Counted from the first letter of the stretch, positions 1 through 11,283 are shown. The stretch: 64,000 bases of DNA from Anodontia alba (GCA_964016985.1 OZ024826.1:63494910-63558909); one strand, 5' to 3'. Numbers and translations are program-made. Notes: a model not told the origin generated them from the letters alone.

Positions 1-344
1 ACGTTTAATACATTGAATAACAGCTTATATCCGCGAAAAATATATTGCAATAATGAGGAAGAAAAACATATGAATAAACTGGTATATATTTCACTTTTAG
101 GTAAAATTTAGATACTTGCCAATTTAACCTTAACCATAATAAATGATTTTTTTTTCAGCCTATTCTGATCTTGGTTAACATGTTACGGACTGAACAGATG
201 ACAATATTAATTCAGCGGCAGGCAGTTAGCAGTAGCAGCAGTACAATTATATACTACTCGTACTGCTAGCAGTACGGGCAGTATACTGCTCTACTGTTGG
301 AGTATACTCATCGCTGACATATTTATATTTCTTTTTAATGTGTT
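1..344. other. unassigned AT-rich sequence
   Basis: I see no gene here. A short quasi-palindromic patch of repeated 'agcagta/tactgct' lies at about 225-300. Nothing else is recognisable. Confidence 0.6.
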
Positions 345-1945
345 CTAAAAATTTGATGAATTATTCGCCAGAGTTTCTCTTACCATTTTTTGAGATATCG
401 CGAGTCAGCTATAAAACACTATAACCTATCCGAAGTCAGGGAGGTTTTTTTTTGTTTTTGTTTTTTTTTCCAGAAACCACATTATGTGTGTTCTGAGCGC
501 TGGTGTAGATCTGTAAGTTCTGAAGGTCTCAAGAAAATCGTTCCTGGAGTTTCGAGGTATAATTGATATAGGGTCCTGAGGACTCGGTTCCATCCCCGGA
601 CAGCAAAATACGAGATTTTTGCCCGAAACCATATTAATTGTTTATTGAGCATTGATATAGGTCTGTAATTCCTTAAGGTTTCAAGGAAAGTCGTCGCCCG
701 AGATTTGAGTATCTGGAGTGAAATGTAAAAAGACTATAACCTATGTGGGACGGCGGAGACGTCGTTCCATGCCCGGACTCTGAAGTCAAGAAGTTTTGCA
801 AGAAACCATATTAAGTGTGCTTTGAGCACTGTTGTAGGATTCTAAGGTTTAAAGGTTTCAAGAAAATTCCTCGTCCGAGTGATATCGCGAGTCAAATAAA
901 TAAAAAAAAAAAAAACTGTAATTTATAGAGGCCATTGTGAATTCAAGTCCCTGCCCGAACTACTGTCCGGGAGTTTTGTCCGAAATTTACTGAGGGCTGC
1001 TCTAGGTCTGTAAGTCCTAAAAGTTTCAAGAAAATTCGTTCCCGAGTTTTGAGAGATCAGGAATCAAATATAAAAGCACTATAACCTATGAGGACGGCAT
1101 AGATCGACCCCGTTCCATCCCCGGACTCCGAAATCAGGGAATTTGCCAGAAACCATATGATGTGTGTTTGAGCGCTTTTTTAGTTTGTAAGTTCTAAAGG
1201 TTTCAAGAAAAAGTCGTCGCCAGAGTTTCGAGATATCGCGAGTCAAATATAACAAAGCACTATAAGCTATACAAGCCGTGTGCACTTAGTCCCATCCTCG
1301 GATTGCAAAGTCCGGGAGCTTTGCCCGAAGCCATATTAAGAGATTATTGAGCACTGGTATAGGTCTGTAAGTCCTAAAGGTTTCAAGAAAATCCGCCGCC
1401 CGAGCTTTGAGATATCAGGAGTCATAATAAAAAGCACTATAATGTAGAGAGGCCCTTGTGGACTCAGTTCTCTGTTCGAACTGCAAAGTCCGGGAGTTTT
1501 GCAAGAAATCATATTAAGGGTTTATTGAGCACTGTTCTAGGTCTGTAAGTCCTAAAGGTTACAAGGAAATTCGTCGCCCGTGTTTGAGATATTAGGGGTC
1601 AAATATAAAAAAAATAATAATACTATAACCCATGAGGAACGGCGGAGAGGACGTTCCATCCCTTGACTCTGAAGTCAGGTAGTTTTGCCAGAAACCATAT
1701 TATGTGTGTTATGAGCACTGCTGTAGGCCTGTAGGTTCTAAAGATTATAAGAAAATACGTTGCCAGACTTTTGAGTTATCTTGGCACGAGTCAAATACAC
1801 AAAAGCGCTATAATCTATGCAAGGCTGCGTGAACTGAGTTCTATCCTTTGACTGCAACGTCCGGCAGTTTTACCCGACGCCATATTAAGCGTTTATTGAG
1901 CACTGATAGAGGTCTCTAAGTATTAAAGATTTCAAGAAAATTCGT
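345..1945. repeat. degenerate ~178-bp tandem repeat (about nine units)
   Basis: The phrase 'ggtctgtaagtcctaaagg' or a close variant recurs near 508, 658, 834, 1003, 1181, 1359, 1539, 1724 and 1909, mostly 170-185 bp apart. Each unit also has a 'gatatcgcgagtcaaata' part, a 'cactataacctat' part and a 'gaaaccatattaagtg' part in the same order. Units differ by many substitutions and small indels, so the array is old. Short ORFs inside it are by-products of the repeat. I do not recognise the family. Confidence 0.85.
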
Positions 1946-1954
1946 TCCTCTACC

Positions 1955-2135
1955 GGTGGCCTCGGCAAGTTAATGTACAAGAGTCACAAGTTATGTTCTC
2001 TCCGGGGTTGTGTTTTGCAGCTGTGGCGCGCTCGGAATCCATGCTGGCAGTCAATGAGTATATCATGCTCCTCTAAGTGTAATGATGTGCTCCTGGACTG
2101 TTGTAAGTGTCTATAGAGTTTTCTTCCAGTGTCCA
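1955..2135 (-). pseudogene. LINE reverse-transcriptase relic (QHGFR motif)
   Basis: The minus strand reads EEHDILIDCQHGFRARHSCK near 2015-2075, followed in shifted frames by a piece resembling LVTLVHxLAEATGRGT. 'QHGFRxxxSC' is a hallmark of reverse transcriptase between motifs 2 and A in jockey/CR1-like non-LTR retrotransposons. Stops and frame changes interrupt it on both sides, so it is a fossil fragment. It adjoins a second relic from what looks like a different LINE. Confidence 0.65.
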
Positions 2136-2189
2136 AGATAAACTGCTATTAACCTTGTGCTCGTTCGCTGCAGCGACGACGTTTGTTTT

Positions 2190-2552
2190 GGTTGGGTGAA
2201 TCCCTTGAATACTCGTTCGCCTCATTGAATATTAATAACTGGAGTTCATCTTTGAATTTAGTCAGAAAAGCCACGTCATCAAAGCACGCTGGGCAACCGA
2301 TATAGACAATTCCAATTCGGAGTCCTACACAATTCCAAATCGGAGTCCCACATCAAATGCTTTTTGACTGTCTAAAGTGGCCAGAAAGAGTACTTCCATG
2401 CCTATATACTGTGATTCAGCTTTCGCTTCACTGACCAAGAGGCCTGTCATGATCGGGGACAGACCCTCCGTAAAACCAAACTGCTGACCGGACTGACCGA
2501 AGTTCAATTTGCTCAAGAGGGAGTACTCAAACAGTTTCAAAAATGCTCCCAA
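2190..2552 (-). pseudogene. LINE reverse-transcriptase relic (FGFTEGLSP / LDSQKAFDV)
   Basis: A minus-strand open frame from 2552 to 2325 contains QQFGFTEGLSPIMTGLLVSE and then FLATLDSQKAFDV. The latter is reverse-transcriptase motif A (the D of LDSQKAFD is the first catalytic aspartate). Downstream, after a deletion, the frame resumes with DDVAFLTKFKDELQLL, which resembles sequence just after the YADD motif. Most of the palm domain is missing, so this is a deleted LINE copy. It ends exactly where homology to PGRMC exon 1 begins, so the two may have been joined by one rearrangement. The LINE clade is not assigned. Confidence 0.7.
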
Positions 2553-2795
2553 GCAAATGGAAAAAAAAAATGATGTTGCCAGAGGAAAGAGATTCTATGG
2601 ACCAGGTAGAAGGTATTCAATTTAGAATACAGTGTAAAACAAGTTTTGGCCGCAAAAAAAAAAGAAAGAAAGAAAAAACATAAATAAATAATAATAATAA
2701 TCGTGGACTAATCTGTTTCGGTGATTATCATTTACCACATGCTTGCGGGTGCATAGAAATAACAGAACATATTGAAACACACTGGTATTTATCGG
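2552..2795 (+). pseudogene. partial duplicate of PGRMC exon 1 end plus start of intron 1
   Basis: This stretch aligns with 7374-7612. It carries the last codons of exon 1 (readable as DVARGKRFYGP), the same splice donor context 'ccaggtagaagg', and about 180 bp of the following intron, including 'caagttttggccgc', the A-rich tract, 'catgcttgcg' and 'acatattgaaacacac'. The upstream part of exon 1 (start codon, membrane segment) is absent and the reading frame just before the match is disrupted. It is a duplicated, non-functional fragment rather than a second gene. Divergence from the parent is about 10-15% by eye. Confidence 0.85.

Positions 2796-2796
<1 letters not shown>

Positions 2797-2832
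<36 letters not shown>
2797..2832. repeat. (AC)n microsatellite
   Basis: An uninterrupted AC dinucleotide run of about 36 bp, at the point where the duplicated PGRMC intron sequence ends. It may mark the duplication breakpoint. Confidence 0.95.
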
Positions 2833-2834
<2 letters not shown>

Positions 2835-3010
2835 ACCGCTCACGCTCCACGCTACAAAATCTCTGAAGCCACGTAAAATTTTTGCGTCGGAAATGTGTGG
2901 AAATTGCGTTGGTTTTGCGTGGAACGTGGAGCGTAAACGCCACGGTGAGCTCACACTGCAGTAGCGGGGGAAATGATTAACTACTCTAGCGTGGAGGGGA
3001 TTAACGATCA
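2835..3010. repeat. 'gcgtgg'-rich inverted repeat block
   Basis: 'cgctcacgctccacgctac' on the left is mirrored by 'gcgtggaacgtggagcgt' on the right. Similar blocks rich in 'agcgtggg' occur at 14498-14712 and 20200-20386, so this is a diverged member of a dispersed repeat. No coding potential. Confidence 0.5.
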
Positions 3011-3239
3011 TTTCAAAAAATCAATATTTCAGAACAGTTGTCCAGGTAAGCGTGAATAAGGTGGGGTCGCTGTATGTTTTGCGTGGAATGGATTAGCAAA
3101 CGAACACTGAGGATTTGCAATAATAATAATAATAGTAATAATAATAATAACAGGTCGAAAGCATAATACATGTACACGCACCTCAAAATCTCCATTTATT
3201 TCTTGTCTTTCAGAAGCCACTACTTGTTCAGACTATTGA

Positions 3240-4442
3240 GACGCCGTTAGACGGGTAACAGCGGTTCCGAGATGTTTCGCTCCCAAACCATTTCCTCCTC
3301 TAGACGTTTCGAGCCCAAGACGTTTCGCCCGTGGTCGTTTTGCCCCCTGGTCGTTTACCCCACCCCACCCCAACAAGTCGTTTCGTCCCTTAAAACTTAA
3401 ATAGATAGTTAATATATTAGGTAGTATGACGTCTTGCAGTACCATGCCCCAGCTCATTTGCAATCATACAAATTTTACTATTCATTCAAGAAACTGAAAC
3501 GGAAAGTACAGTGAACTCAACGTGAAATCAGTAATGGCGAAATAATTGCAAATTAAATAAATAAATACCTGTCCCACAAAGCCTATGTTGCCATCACTCA
3601 CACAGTCACAAGAATTGACGGCCATCTACTTCTTTCTGACATGCAATGCAGAAATAAGACATTTTTGAGATTTAAAATACTTCTCGGACCTAATAATACC
3701 TTGGGTCCAAGGAATACTTTGATATTCGTAAAACGACTTCAACAAAGATGAATGATACGCTCTGGTCTTTGGATGGGTCTAATATAGCCCTGACATCGGC
3801 ATATGAAAGATTTACCAATGTCAGAAGATCAACCGACCAGTTTAATACACTATTTAAAACAGGTAAATGTACTGACGAGATAATTAAAGCCGTTTGCTAA
3901 GAGCACATGTTTTCACACCTCATTATAAATCTCGTAAACAAGATGATTAACGGTATGGATCACAGCAGTAAGAACTTTTTGTTTTTTTAATTTTGTTTAA
4001 AAAATGCAATGAATGCCGACATCGATTCACAAAATAAATATTTCTTTTTTTTCTTTCTTTCATTTCTGTCTTCATTTTCCCCGCATATTAAAATAATTTA
4101 AAAAAATATTGTTATTAGATCATATTGTATTTTATTATTCAAGATCTCTTTTGTGATTTGTTGATTAATAGCGAAATCTCTCTTCACCCCCCCCCCCCCC
4201 TCCCCCCCCCCCCACACACAAATGCGCCTTTGCATAATATACATTTTATGTAGACATCTAAACCGCATTAAATGTACTAAGTGCCCTGTTGTTTGCCAGT
4301 AGCTAACAACTGTCCTTCTTCAAAATGATGTTTTTGTGTTCTTACTTAAATTGTATTCTTTCAAATGTTCATAACCAGTTTTATGATATATATATATATA
4401 TATATATCTATATATATAATATATATATATATATTATATATT

Positions 4443-4486
<44 letters not shown>

Positions 4487-4710
4487 ATATATATTCATAC
4501 ATACACGCATAAGACACGGTTAAACAGGGCTGTGGGTGAAACTACTAGGGGTTATGCATTGGGGGCGAAACGACTAGGGGGGATATGGTATTGGGGGGGC
4601 GAAACGACAAAGGGTAAAAAAGTAGAGGCGAATGACCGGATGGGGGGGGGCCGGGGGGGGGGCGGTGGGTGACGTCCTTGAGGGGGCGAAATGTCTTGTT
4701 ACTGGTAGCG
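3240..4710. repeat. probable foldback region with 'cgtttcgccc' arms
   Basis: The left arm (about 3262-3395) has repeated 'gacgtttcg..cc' blocks. The right arm (about 4545-4692) has the complement, 'gggcgaaacgac', repeated several times. Between them lie unassigned sequence, C/G homopolymers (4187-4212) and a long TA repeat. I take this as an inverted-repeat element, but the termini and any target duplication are not clear. The 75-115 residue ORFs here come from simple repeats. Confidence 0.4.
4386..4500. repeat. (TA)n microsatellite
   Basis: Nearly continuous TA dinucleotide repeat of about 110 bp with a few interruptions. Confidence 0.95.
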
Positions 4711-4730
4711 GCTGGGTCGGTCTTATTACT

Positions 4731-5937
4731 CAGGACACCGGAGGACACCCAGGCACCGGAGTACACCCTAGGACACCTTTATTTATACATTTTAAATATG
4801 TTTTAAATATATTTTTACTTAAAAAGTACAATTTTGTTTGAAAAGACATTTATGTGCACTATAAAATATAAATTAATCGATTTCCCCGGCAGTCATCATG
4901 ATAAGGTTTTGTTTCAATAGAATACACTGTAAAGTAGAGAATTATTGCTTACATGTACTAATATATTATTAGATTATATGGCAGTGCAGTTAGTTTTCGC
5001 CCTGTCACGTTTCTGGATACACCTCTTAACTGGAACCAGATAATTTATCAGGGTCTACATTGCTTTCATGACTGACAGATGGACATAGTAAATTTGCACT
5101 CGCACAGCCTTACCACAGAAGTTCACATTAACATATTAAAGTTATATACATGTATAAAAAGAAATTGAGCGAGAATCCCCGCTGAATTCATTTATTTAAA
5201 AATAATTGATATTTTAACATTCTTATAAAAATAAAAGTGAAAATGTTCGCTGAATGTCAACCTTGGGGTATCATCAATCGACAACCCTGCGTTTGTTTAT
5301 TAGGTGTCAAAGGGATAATCTGTTGTAATGGCAACATATCCAGAAATCGATAAACAAGCGGGTGTTTGCATAAGTAGCATTTACAGGTATTAATGAGATT
5401 AATTAGATAATCGGTACCTGTTATCTTCAGAAAAAAAAATATGGATAGATTGATGGATAGATAGTAAGCTTTGATTTTCGTTTACTCTGGAAACAATAAT
5501 ATGTTTAATGAACCAACAAAAGTCCTGGGGTGACGATTACATATTTATTTGTATTCCATATTATGCAGAGTGGAGCACGCCCTTTATTTGAGGTCCTTTA
5601 AATAAAAATGTTGGTAAATACTTGCAAATTATATTTATTTAACTTTTTTTATCCTTTTCAGGCATTTAACTTCTTCGATTTTATGGCAATAAACATTATT
5701 GAGCAACAATAAATGTGTTCTGGGGTATTAATTACAGGTAGGACTGCCGATCGATACTAAGTACACAAGTATATAGTGTATTGTGTAACTATCATTAATA
5801 TCAGAGGAATGGAACTTCCAAATTTTGTTTAGTTTATACTTTTTCAGCACTGTAAGGCATTTTTGTTGTTAAATGAAATAAAATAAATACTAAATAAAGG
5901 TGTCCTGGGGTGTCCTCCGGTAGCCTCCGGTGTCCTG
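4731..5937. mobile_element. TIR element with 'caggacaccggagg' ends
   Basis: The left end starts 'caggacaccggagg' and runs to 'aggacacctttattta'. The right end (about 5888-5937) is its reverse complement with a few changes ('taaataaaggtgtcct' to 'ccggtgtcctg'). The terminal inverted repeats are therefore about 50-55 bp and contain repeated 'ggacacc' blocks. The 1.2 kb element has no convincing ORF and is non-autonomous. It directly abuts the palindromic element at 5941-6994, and the outer flanks of the pair ('ggtcttattact' on the left, 'ataataagactgacc' on the right) are also inverted copies. Superfamily not assigned. Confidence 0.65.
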
Positions 5938-5940
5938 GGG

Positions 5941-6994
5941 GGTCGGGTATGAAAGCCACGGCCGAGCTGCCGAGCCGAGCCGAAAAAGCCGAGCCTGCTA
6001 TAATGTTTTCTTTTATTTGTTCAAACGAGTTTAAGATACATATTTCTTTTAATCTTATATTACCATATATGTAAAATGCTGTATTCACAATCAAAATTTG
6101 TACAATCATTTGCTTATTTATGACTTTATATCCAATTTTCCATTCAACAGGGGTATGAAAGCCACGGCCGCGAAAGGGATCTGTTTTGCCCAGTTTGTGA
6201 ACAAATTGTGATATTTTATAATCTGAGCATTTGACAGAGATTGCAGAAAGATATTTTTAAATTATTTTGAATCATTATAATATGCAGAAACTGTTTATAT
6301 TCTCACTATTTGTCTTTTTCATCCAAATAACGAGGATCGACAGATTCTAAAAATAGAATAGATATAAACTAAACGAAAATAACCGAAACGGCTGAAAAGG
6401 CCTAAAGGCTCAGGTGAGCTAACAAAACAGTCATTTAAGACTCCACATCTATAACCAGTTTGATAGCTTTTCCAATTAATGCTGATCATCATACTGGTTT
6501 TAGATGTTATTGTTAAGTTTAGGCCCTTTCAATGCTTTTGTTTTCCGTTTCCGTTATTTTCATTTAACTTTCTCTATTCTATATTTAGATCCTGCCGATC
6601 CTCGTTATTTGGATGAAAAAGAAGAATAATGGGAAACATAAACAGTTTCTGCCTATTAAAATGATACAAAATAATTTTAAATACCTTTTTGCAACCTCTG
6701 TCAACTGCTCTGATCATAAAATATCGCCATTTATTTACAAAATGGACAAAATATATCCCTTTCGCGGCCGTGGCTATCATACCCCTGTTGAATGGAAAAT
6801 TGGATATAAAGTCATAAATACGCAAACGAGTGCACGAATTTTAATTGTGAATACAGCATTTTACATATATGGTAATATAAGAGTAAAAGAAATAAGTATC
6901 TTGAACTCGTTTGAACAAATACAAGAAAACACTATAACAGGCTCGGCTTTTTCGGCTCGGCTCGGCAGCTCGGCCGTGGCTTTCATACCCGACC
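5941..6994. mobile_element. large foldback element, ~460-bp inverted arms
   Basis: The sequence from 'ggtcgggtatgaaagcc' at 5941 to about 6400 reappears reverse-complemented from 6994 back to about 6535, with a spacer near 135 bp. Shared landmarks are the 'gccgagccgagccgaaaa' block next to the outer ends, 'ttgttcaaacgag', 'cacggccgcgaaaggga' and 'catccaaataacgaggatcg'. Arms look roughly 85-90% identical. No transposase is visible, and the 137-residue ORF at 6613 lies wholly inside one arm. The element ends about 118 bp before the PGRMC start codon. Confidence 0.8.
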
Positions 6995-7111
6995 GTCCTG
7001 GGGTTTCCTCCGGTGTCCTGGGATAATAAGACTGACCGGGTAGCGGCTTCTGTTTTAATGATTACGTGAATTATTTTCCAAATCGCGATACAGTCTGGAC
7101 TAAAAGACAAA
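6995..7111 (+). promoter_or_regulatory. short region between foldback element and PGRMC start codon (5' UTR/promoter candidate)
   Basis: Only about 65-117 bp separate the last recognisable transposon sequence from the start codon. I see no TATA box. The 5' UTR and core promoter must lie in this stretch or inside the inverted-repeat element, unless an upstream non-coding exon exists. The start-codon context 'gacaaaATGG' is favourable (A at -3, G at +4). Confidence 0.4.
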
Positions 7112-7427
7112 ATGGCGGAAAATGTTAGTGGAGAAACGGGAAGCGGAGGAATTTTCTTTTATAACTTTTGTTCTGAACTTGTCTCAAGTCCATTGAACCT
7201 CGCACTTCTTGGGCTTTGTGCCTTTCTACTGTATAAAATTATTGTTGGCCAGAGGAAGCCAGCGCCGTTGCCATCGCGCGAACCTGAACTTCCAAAAATG
7301 AAGAAACAAGATATGACACTCGAGCAGTTGAGAGAATATGATGGGAAGGGAGAAGACGAGCGCATCTTGATTGCGGCAAATGGGAAAATTTTTGATGTTA
7401 CCAGAGGAAAGCGATTCTATGGGCCAG
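7112..7427 (+). CDS. PGRMC: PGRMC1/2-family membrane-associated progesterone receptor component, exon 1
   Basis: This exon encodes residues 1-105 plus the first base of codon 106. In order they are: a short polar N-terminus, one membrane helix (about residues 28-45, LNLALLGLCAFLLYKIIV), a basic/proline linker, and the start of the cytochrome-b5-like heme domain (MTLEQLREYDGKGEDERILI, then NGKIFDVTRGKRFYGPG). This is the signature of MAPR/PGRMC proteins, single-pass ER membrane proteins that bind heme and support cytochrome P450 and sterol metabolism (family knowledge). The exon ends at the donor CCAG|GTAGAA, phase 1. The open frame continues only five codons past the donor, so the 111-residue ORF is not the mature product. 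The start ATG has a good context and gives the usual N-terminal length. PGRMC1 cannot be distinguished from PGRMC2 here, because many invertebrates have a single gene. Confidence 0.93.
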
Positions 7428-8409
7428 GTAGAAGGCATTCAATTTAAGATACAGTTTCAGCAAGTTTTGGCCGCAAAAAAAAAAATAAAATAAAATAAAA
7501 TAAAAAAAATATTCACAGACTAATCTGTTTGGATGATTATTATTTACGACATGCTTGCGATACATATAAATACCAGAACATATTGAAACACACAGGTATT
7601 TGCCAGAACACACATTTTTTATTTTTTAATTATACTCTATGTATTTTCAAGTTAAATTCAATATTGCGTTAAACTGATTTCTCTATGAAAATAAATGGCA
7701 GCGCCATCTGCTAGTCCAACAAGTTAGACGTACGCATGCACCCATTTATTGATAATTGCTGTTTATAGATGTGCATGCGACACGGACCCTATGTATTTCC
7801 CAATCGCACTTATAAAATTTTGGTACAGGCTGTCTACTCATTGCATTGTGCGTCCATTTTATGTCAAAGGTGGTAAATAGTTGAAATCTGGGCTAAAAAT
7901 TCCGTCGTACCTTTCTTATTGTAAGAATATTTCTAATGAAAACAAGCCATCGCTGAAATGACATTTGTAGCTGCCATTGTGTTGAAAACATAGTCACGTG
8001 ACATTGGTTACAACAAAAATTTGGAATTAAATTTTTTTTAACTTTTTTTTTTTTTCAAAAATTATGCACGTATGTGTGTAGAATGGGAGAGAAAAGAAGA
8101 CGGTGAGCATGGCAGTCCTCACTATATTGGGTAAAGATGCCCATTCGAGTAATGTAGCATAATAATGAAAAAAATAAATGAAATAACAAGGAAAAGACAA
8201 GGGTTTGGTACTGGGGAGAAGGTGTGGGGGAGGGGGGGGGGGGCGGGGGGGGGGGGGGCGGGGATAGAATATGGTGAGCCATGGTAAAAAAATGAGGGAA
8301 AATGTCTTTACGAATAATGTAGCATAACACCCGCGAACATATTTTCCTTGGGCAGTCATCTGTAGATACGGAAATCTGAGGGGAAAAAAAACAAACATTT
8401 CCCACTGAT
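7428..8409. other. unassigned intronic sequence
   Basis: The first ~180 bp is the parent of the 2552-2795 duplicate. The phrase 'aataatgtagcataa' occurs twice (near 8145 and 8310). G-runs at 8230-8262 produce proline-rich minus-strand ORFs that are not genes. Confidence 0.6.
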
Positions 8410-8708
8410 GCGGGTCTGGGTGGGGCTTATTGACTCTTCTTTAATGACCTTATTTTTATTGACTACTGAGTTTTGGCCTAGTATTTTTGTTACTACTGAT
8501 TTTTGTGATGTAGAATTTAACGATTAAGCACCCCCCAGCTGCGCCCCCCGCCCCCCCCCCCCCCCCCTTCCCCGAAAAAACAAAAAATCCAAAATATACT
8601 GATTTTTGTGAAGATAGGGGCCTACTGATTACTAATTAAAGGGCTAAGATTTTAATGATAAACGATTTTTGGTAAACCCTCCCCCCCCTCGCCCCAATCC
8701 AGACCCTC
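8410..8708 (-). mobile_element. small TIR element (MITE), copy 1
   Basis: Ends read 'gcgggtctgggtgggg' on the left and the complement of 'gagggtctggattggggc' on the right. The interior repeats short 'tactgattttt' and 'taatga' phrases. It is the same family as 54364-54589, in the opposite orientation, expanded by C-rich runs near 8531 and 8681. No ORF. A target duplication is not evident at this copy. Confidence 0.75.
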
Positions 8709-9504
8709 ATTAATTTGCAACTCTGAATGCACTGCCAGAACGTAAAGAAAAAACGGCATCTATTCATACAATAATTATTTTCAGCATGAGAAAAATACCC
8801 ACATACCGCACAACGCAACTTGAAAAAAAAAATGGTTCCTATATCATTTTAGAACAGGGAAGGCTCAGATCATCCTGCGCATTTGCGTTATCTGAGTAGT
8901 GTCTTCGCTGTCAGGGCGATGAAGTCCTTAATCAGATTAGCTTGATGTACTAACTAATCAAGAGTTTTGCTGTCCCAATACTCTATATGGGTCATTCTTT
9001 TAAAGACACAAACACAACAAACAAAATCGTGTCCTCAAATACACATCTTTAAGCACTAGAAAAATACACATGCGCCGCGAAATCAGAAAAAAAACCTAAG
9101 TCGCAAGAGAGCGAATATCAAAATGAGCATGCGCATCCGCGCATCCGCGCATCCTATGTATTGCTGGTCACACGGTGATGCCTTGGTTCGAAATTGACGG
9201 TTGTTTTACGTCTCATCAGTCACGTAGCATATTTCTTAGATGGACTCGTCTCGTTAAACATGGAATCGCCACGCTGAATGAATGAATGGAGCTATATTCA
9301 TTCTCTGTAAAATCCCAAATACATTGTACTTGGCTACGGTATAAATGGGAGACAATGTAGGCAATATAATTTACATCTACTGTTCTTTTGATTTGATCTA
9401 GGTGTACACTATTCAGGCAAGTCTTTCCGAATAATAGGGAAATATGGTATTTTGTGACTTCTATATTTTCATTAATTTATTTATCTATTTTTTTATTTTA
9501 TTAT
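8709..9504. other. unassigned intronic sequence
   Basis: Contains a short 'gcgcatcc' tandem near 9131-9153 and nothing else I can name. The last bases, 9500-9504 (attat), are the target duplication of the next element. Confidence 0.6.
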
Positions 9505-11140
9505 CAGGGTTCTCGGAAACGCAGAATCCTGCGTCCCGGGACGCATAAATCAGGGTCCGGACTCCTAAAAATTCCCAAAGCCGAGTCCGCCGGACACATG
9601 TTTTTTTTCCCGTGGGACTACTACTAATTATGGTCGGATTATCTGACTTAAGTCTAAAGTCCGCCACGTGTTATTCGTATCGTCGGTAGTACTTAAAAGA
9701 ACAGTAATAATCAGCCACGTGCTTTTCACACCTGCGACAAGTACCGTTATTTGCAAAGCAAGTGGTAGTTAAACAGGTGCTGGCAGTTCACACTTATTAA
9801 AGCATGCGACTGACACCGGTATGCGACCCCTCCCTCACTGTGTATTGCCTGCACCACCGACTGATTCATTGAAAATACACGCGCAGGTATCATGATTTCA
9901 TCCCTTGATGCTGGCGTTTATGTTTGTTTTTTTTTTTCTGTTATTAGTAGATCATTTTTTTTTTTTTTTTCAATTTAAAAATTTTCGGACGCTGAATTTT
10001 CGTCACTAACATCAAAAACGCCTGCTGTTTTTTTTTGTTTTTTTTTTTGTTAAAAGACGACAAGTGTCTCAGACAAGTGTACCTTATTCCTTTGCAAGAT
10101 ATCAGTCTGCGCTCAGGTCTGCGCATCTAAACGGTTATTCCTGCTTGTCACTAAGAAAAAAAAAAGTTTCCCAAGAATCTATCCCGTAAGCCATGTGAAG
10201 AGTCTAATGGGACTGCTCAGATGCACCCCGGACGATGGTATATGATTGGGAACTGTTATAGTTTAAGCTGCATTTTCTATTGCTCCCGCATGAAGAAAAC
10301 ACGTGCTCATAATAGTAGCGCATGCTCGTAAGAGTAACGTCATTTGACAGCGTGGCGGGAAACCGTTTTGGGAGAAAAACGAACTATTACCATGTTGCAT
10401 AGTAGAGCACTTTCTTGTCAGAAATTCATATGAATCAGTCACATATTTAAAATAGAACTAAATTATCAAGAGTTTTTCGGCAAATCAAAGCAGTTGATCG
10501 AAATTTCAGATAGTGAAGAAGTCCCAGACATTTTTTCGTAGCCTGTATTGATCGCAGCACGGTGCAAATGTAAACACTGAAATGACGTTTTGCGGGAAGC
10601 TCAACCCAAGTGTCCATGATCAGAATGTGCGGATATATTGCATATATCAGTTTGCGATAGCATATAACGGAGCTTTAATAAGTTTTGATTAAAGTATTTT
10701 CTCTTATATACATAACACTCAAGATCACTTAATACAGACAGCAACGAACCAAACTTTTTGGGTTGGGATGGGGTATTGAATTTAAGTGCGACGATCTTTA
10801 CCATGCAAGTAAAATAGGTTATGGTTGTCATGTCTGCAGTCATATCTTCCTGGTCTGCAAAGATGTGTCTATTTTTCCCATCAGGGAGACATTACGTCAT
10901 CCTAATTTATGGGCAAACTCTATTGAATTAACATCCTCGGGATGTGTGATAATGACTACCAGTTGGTTACACACACATTGCTCGGAATAATACATAAAGC
11001 AAAGCAGAGACCAAAATCAGTTGGTAAAACAAAAAAAAAAAAAAGTATGTGAAAATAAGGAAACTGATTCACCATCTGGTATTTACAGAGTGAAGTTAGC
11101 TGGGACATGCTCACTAATAATATATTAAAGGAGAGTCATG

Positions 11141-11171
<31 letters not shown>

Positions 11172-11278
11172 GACTCCTATTTTTGGGGAGTGGGACTCCT
11201 ACTTTTTGGCTTGGACTCCTACTTTTTATAAAAAGGGAGTCCTGGACTCCCACTTTTAAAATCCTAGTGAGAACCCTG
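9505..11278 (+). mobile_element. CAGGGTTCTC DNA transposon, copy A (full length)
   Basis: Starts 'cagggttctcgg' and ends 'gagaaccctg', with a 5-bp target duplication attat on each side (9500-9504, 11279-11283). The 3' subterminal part has several 'actcctactttttg' direct repeats, as expected of transposase-binding sites. The 5' part has GC-rich palindromes ('tgcgtcccgggacgca'). It is about 1.77 kb with no long ORF, so non-autonomous. Related copies lie at 20606-22353 (inverted), 22761-23023 (truncated) and 23231-25012. The end sequence resembles hAT-type termini, but the 5-bp duplication is short for hAT, so the superfamily is left open. Confidence 0.88.
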
Positions 11279-11283
11279 ATTAT

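Noticed and set aside
3013..3220. Leucine/isoleucine-run ORFs
   Set aside because: Translation of an AAT microsatellite at 3118-3150.
6613..7026. 137-residue + strand ORF just before PGRMC
   Set aside because: It lies inside one arm of the foldback element, is low-complexity at its start and has no homology I recognise.
7428..7447. Reading PGRMC exon 1 through to the stop at 7447
   Set aside because: The last five codons lie after a good splice donor, and exon 2 supplies the conserved GPYG continuation.
8027..8405. Proline-rich minus-strand ORFs of 116-123 residues
   Set aside because: Caused by long G runs on the + strand at 8230-8262.
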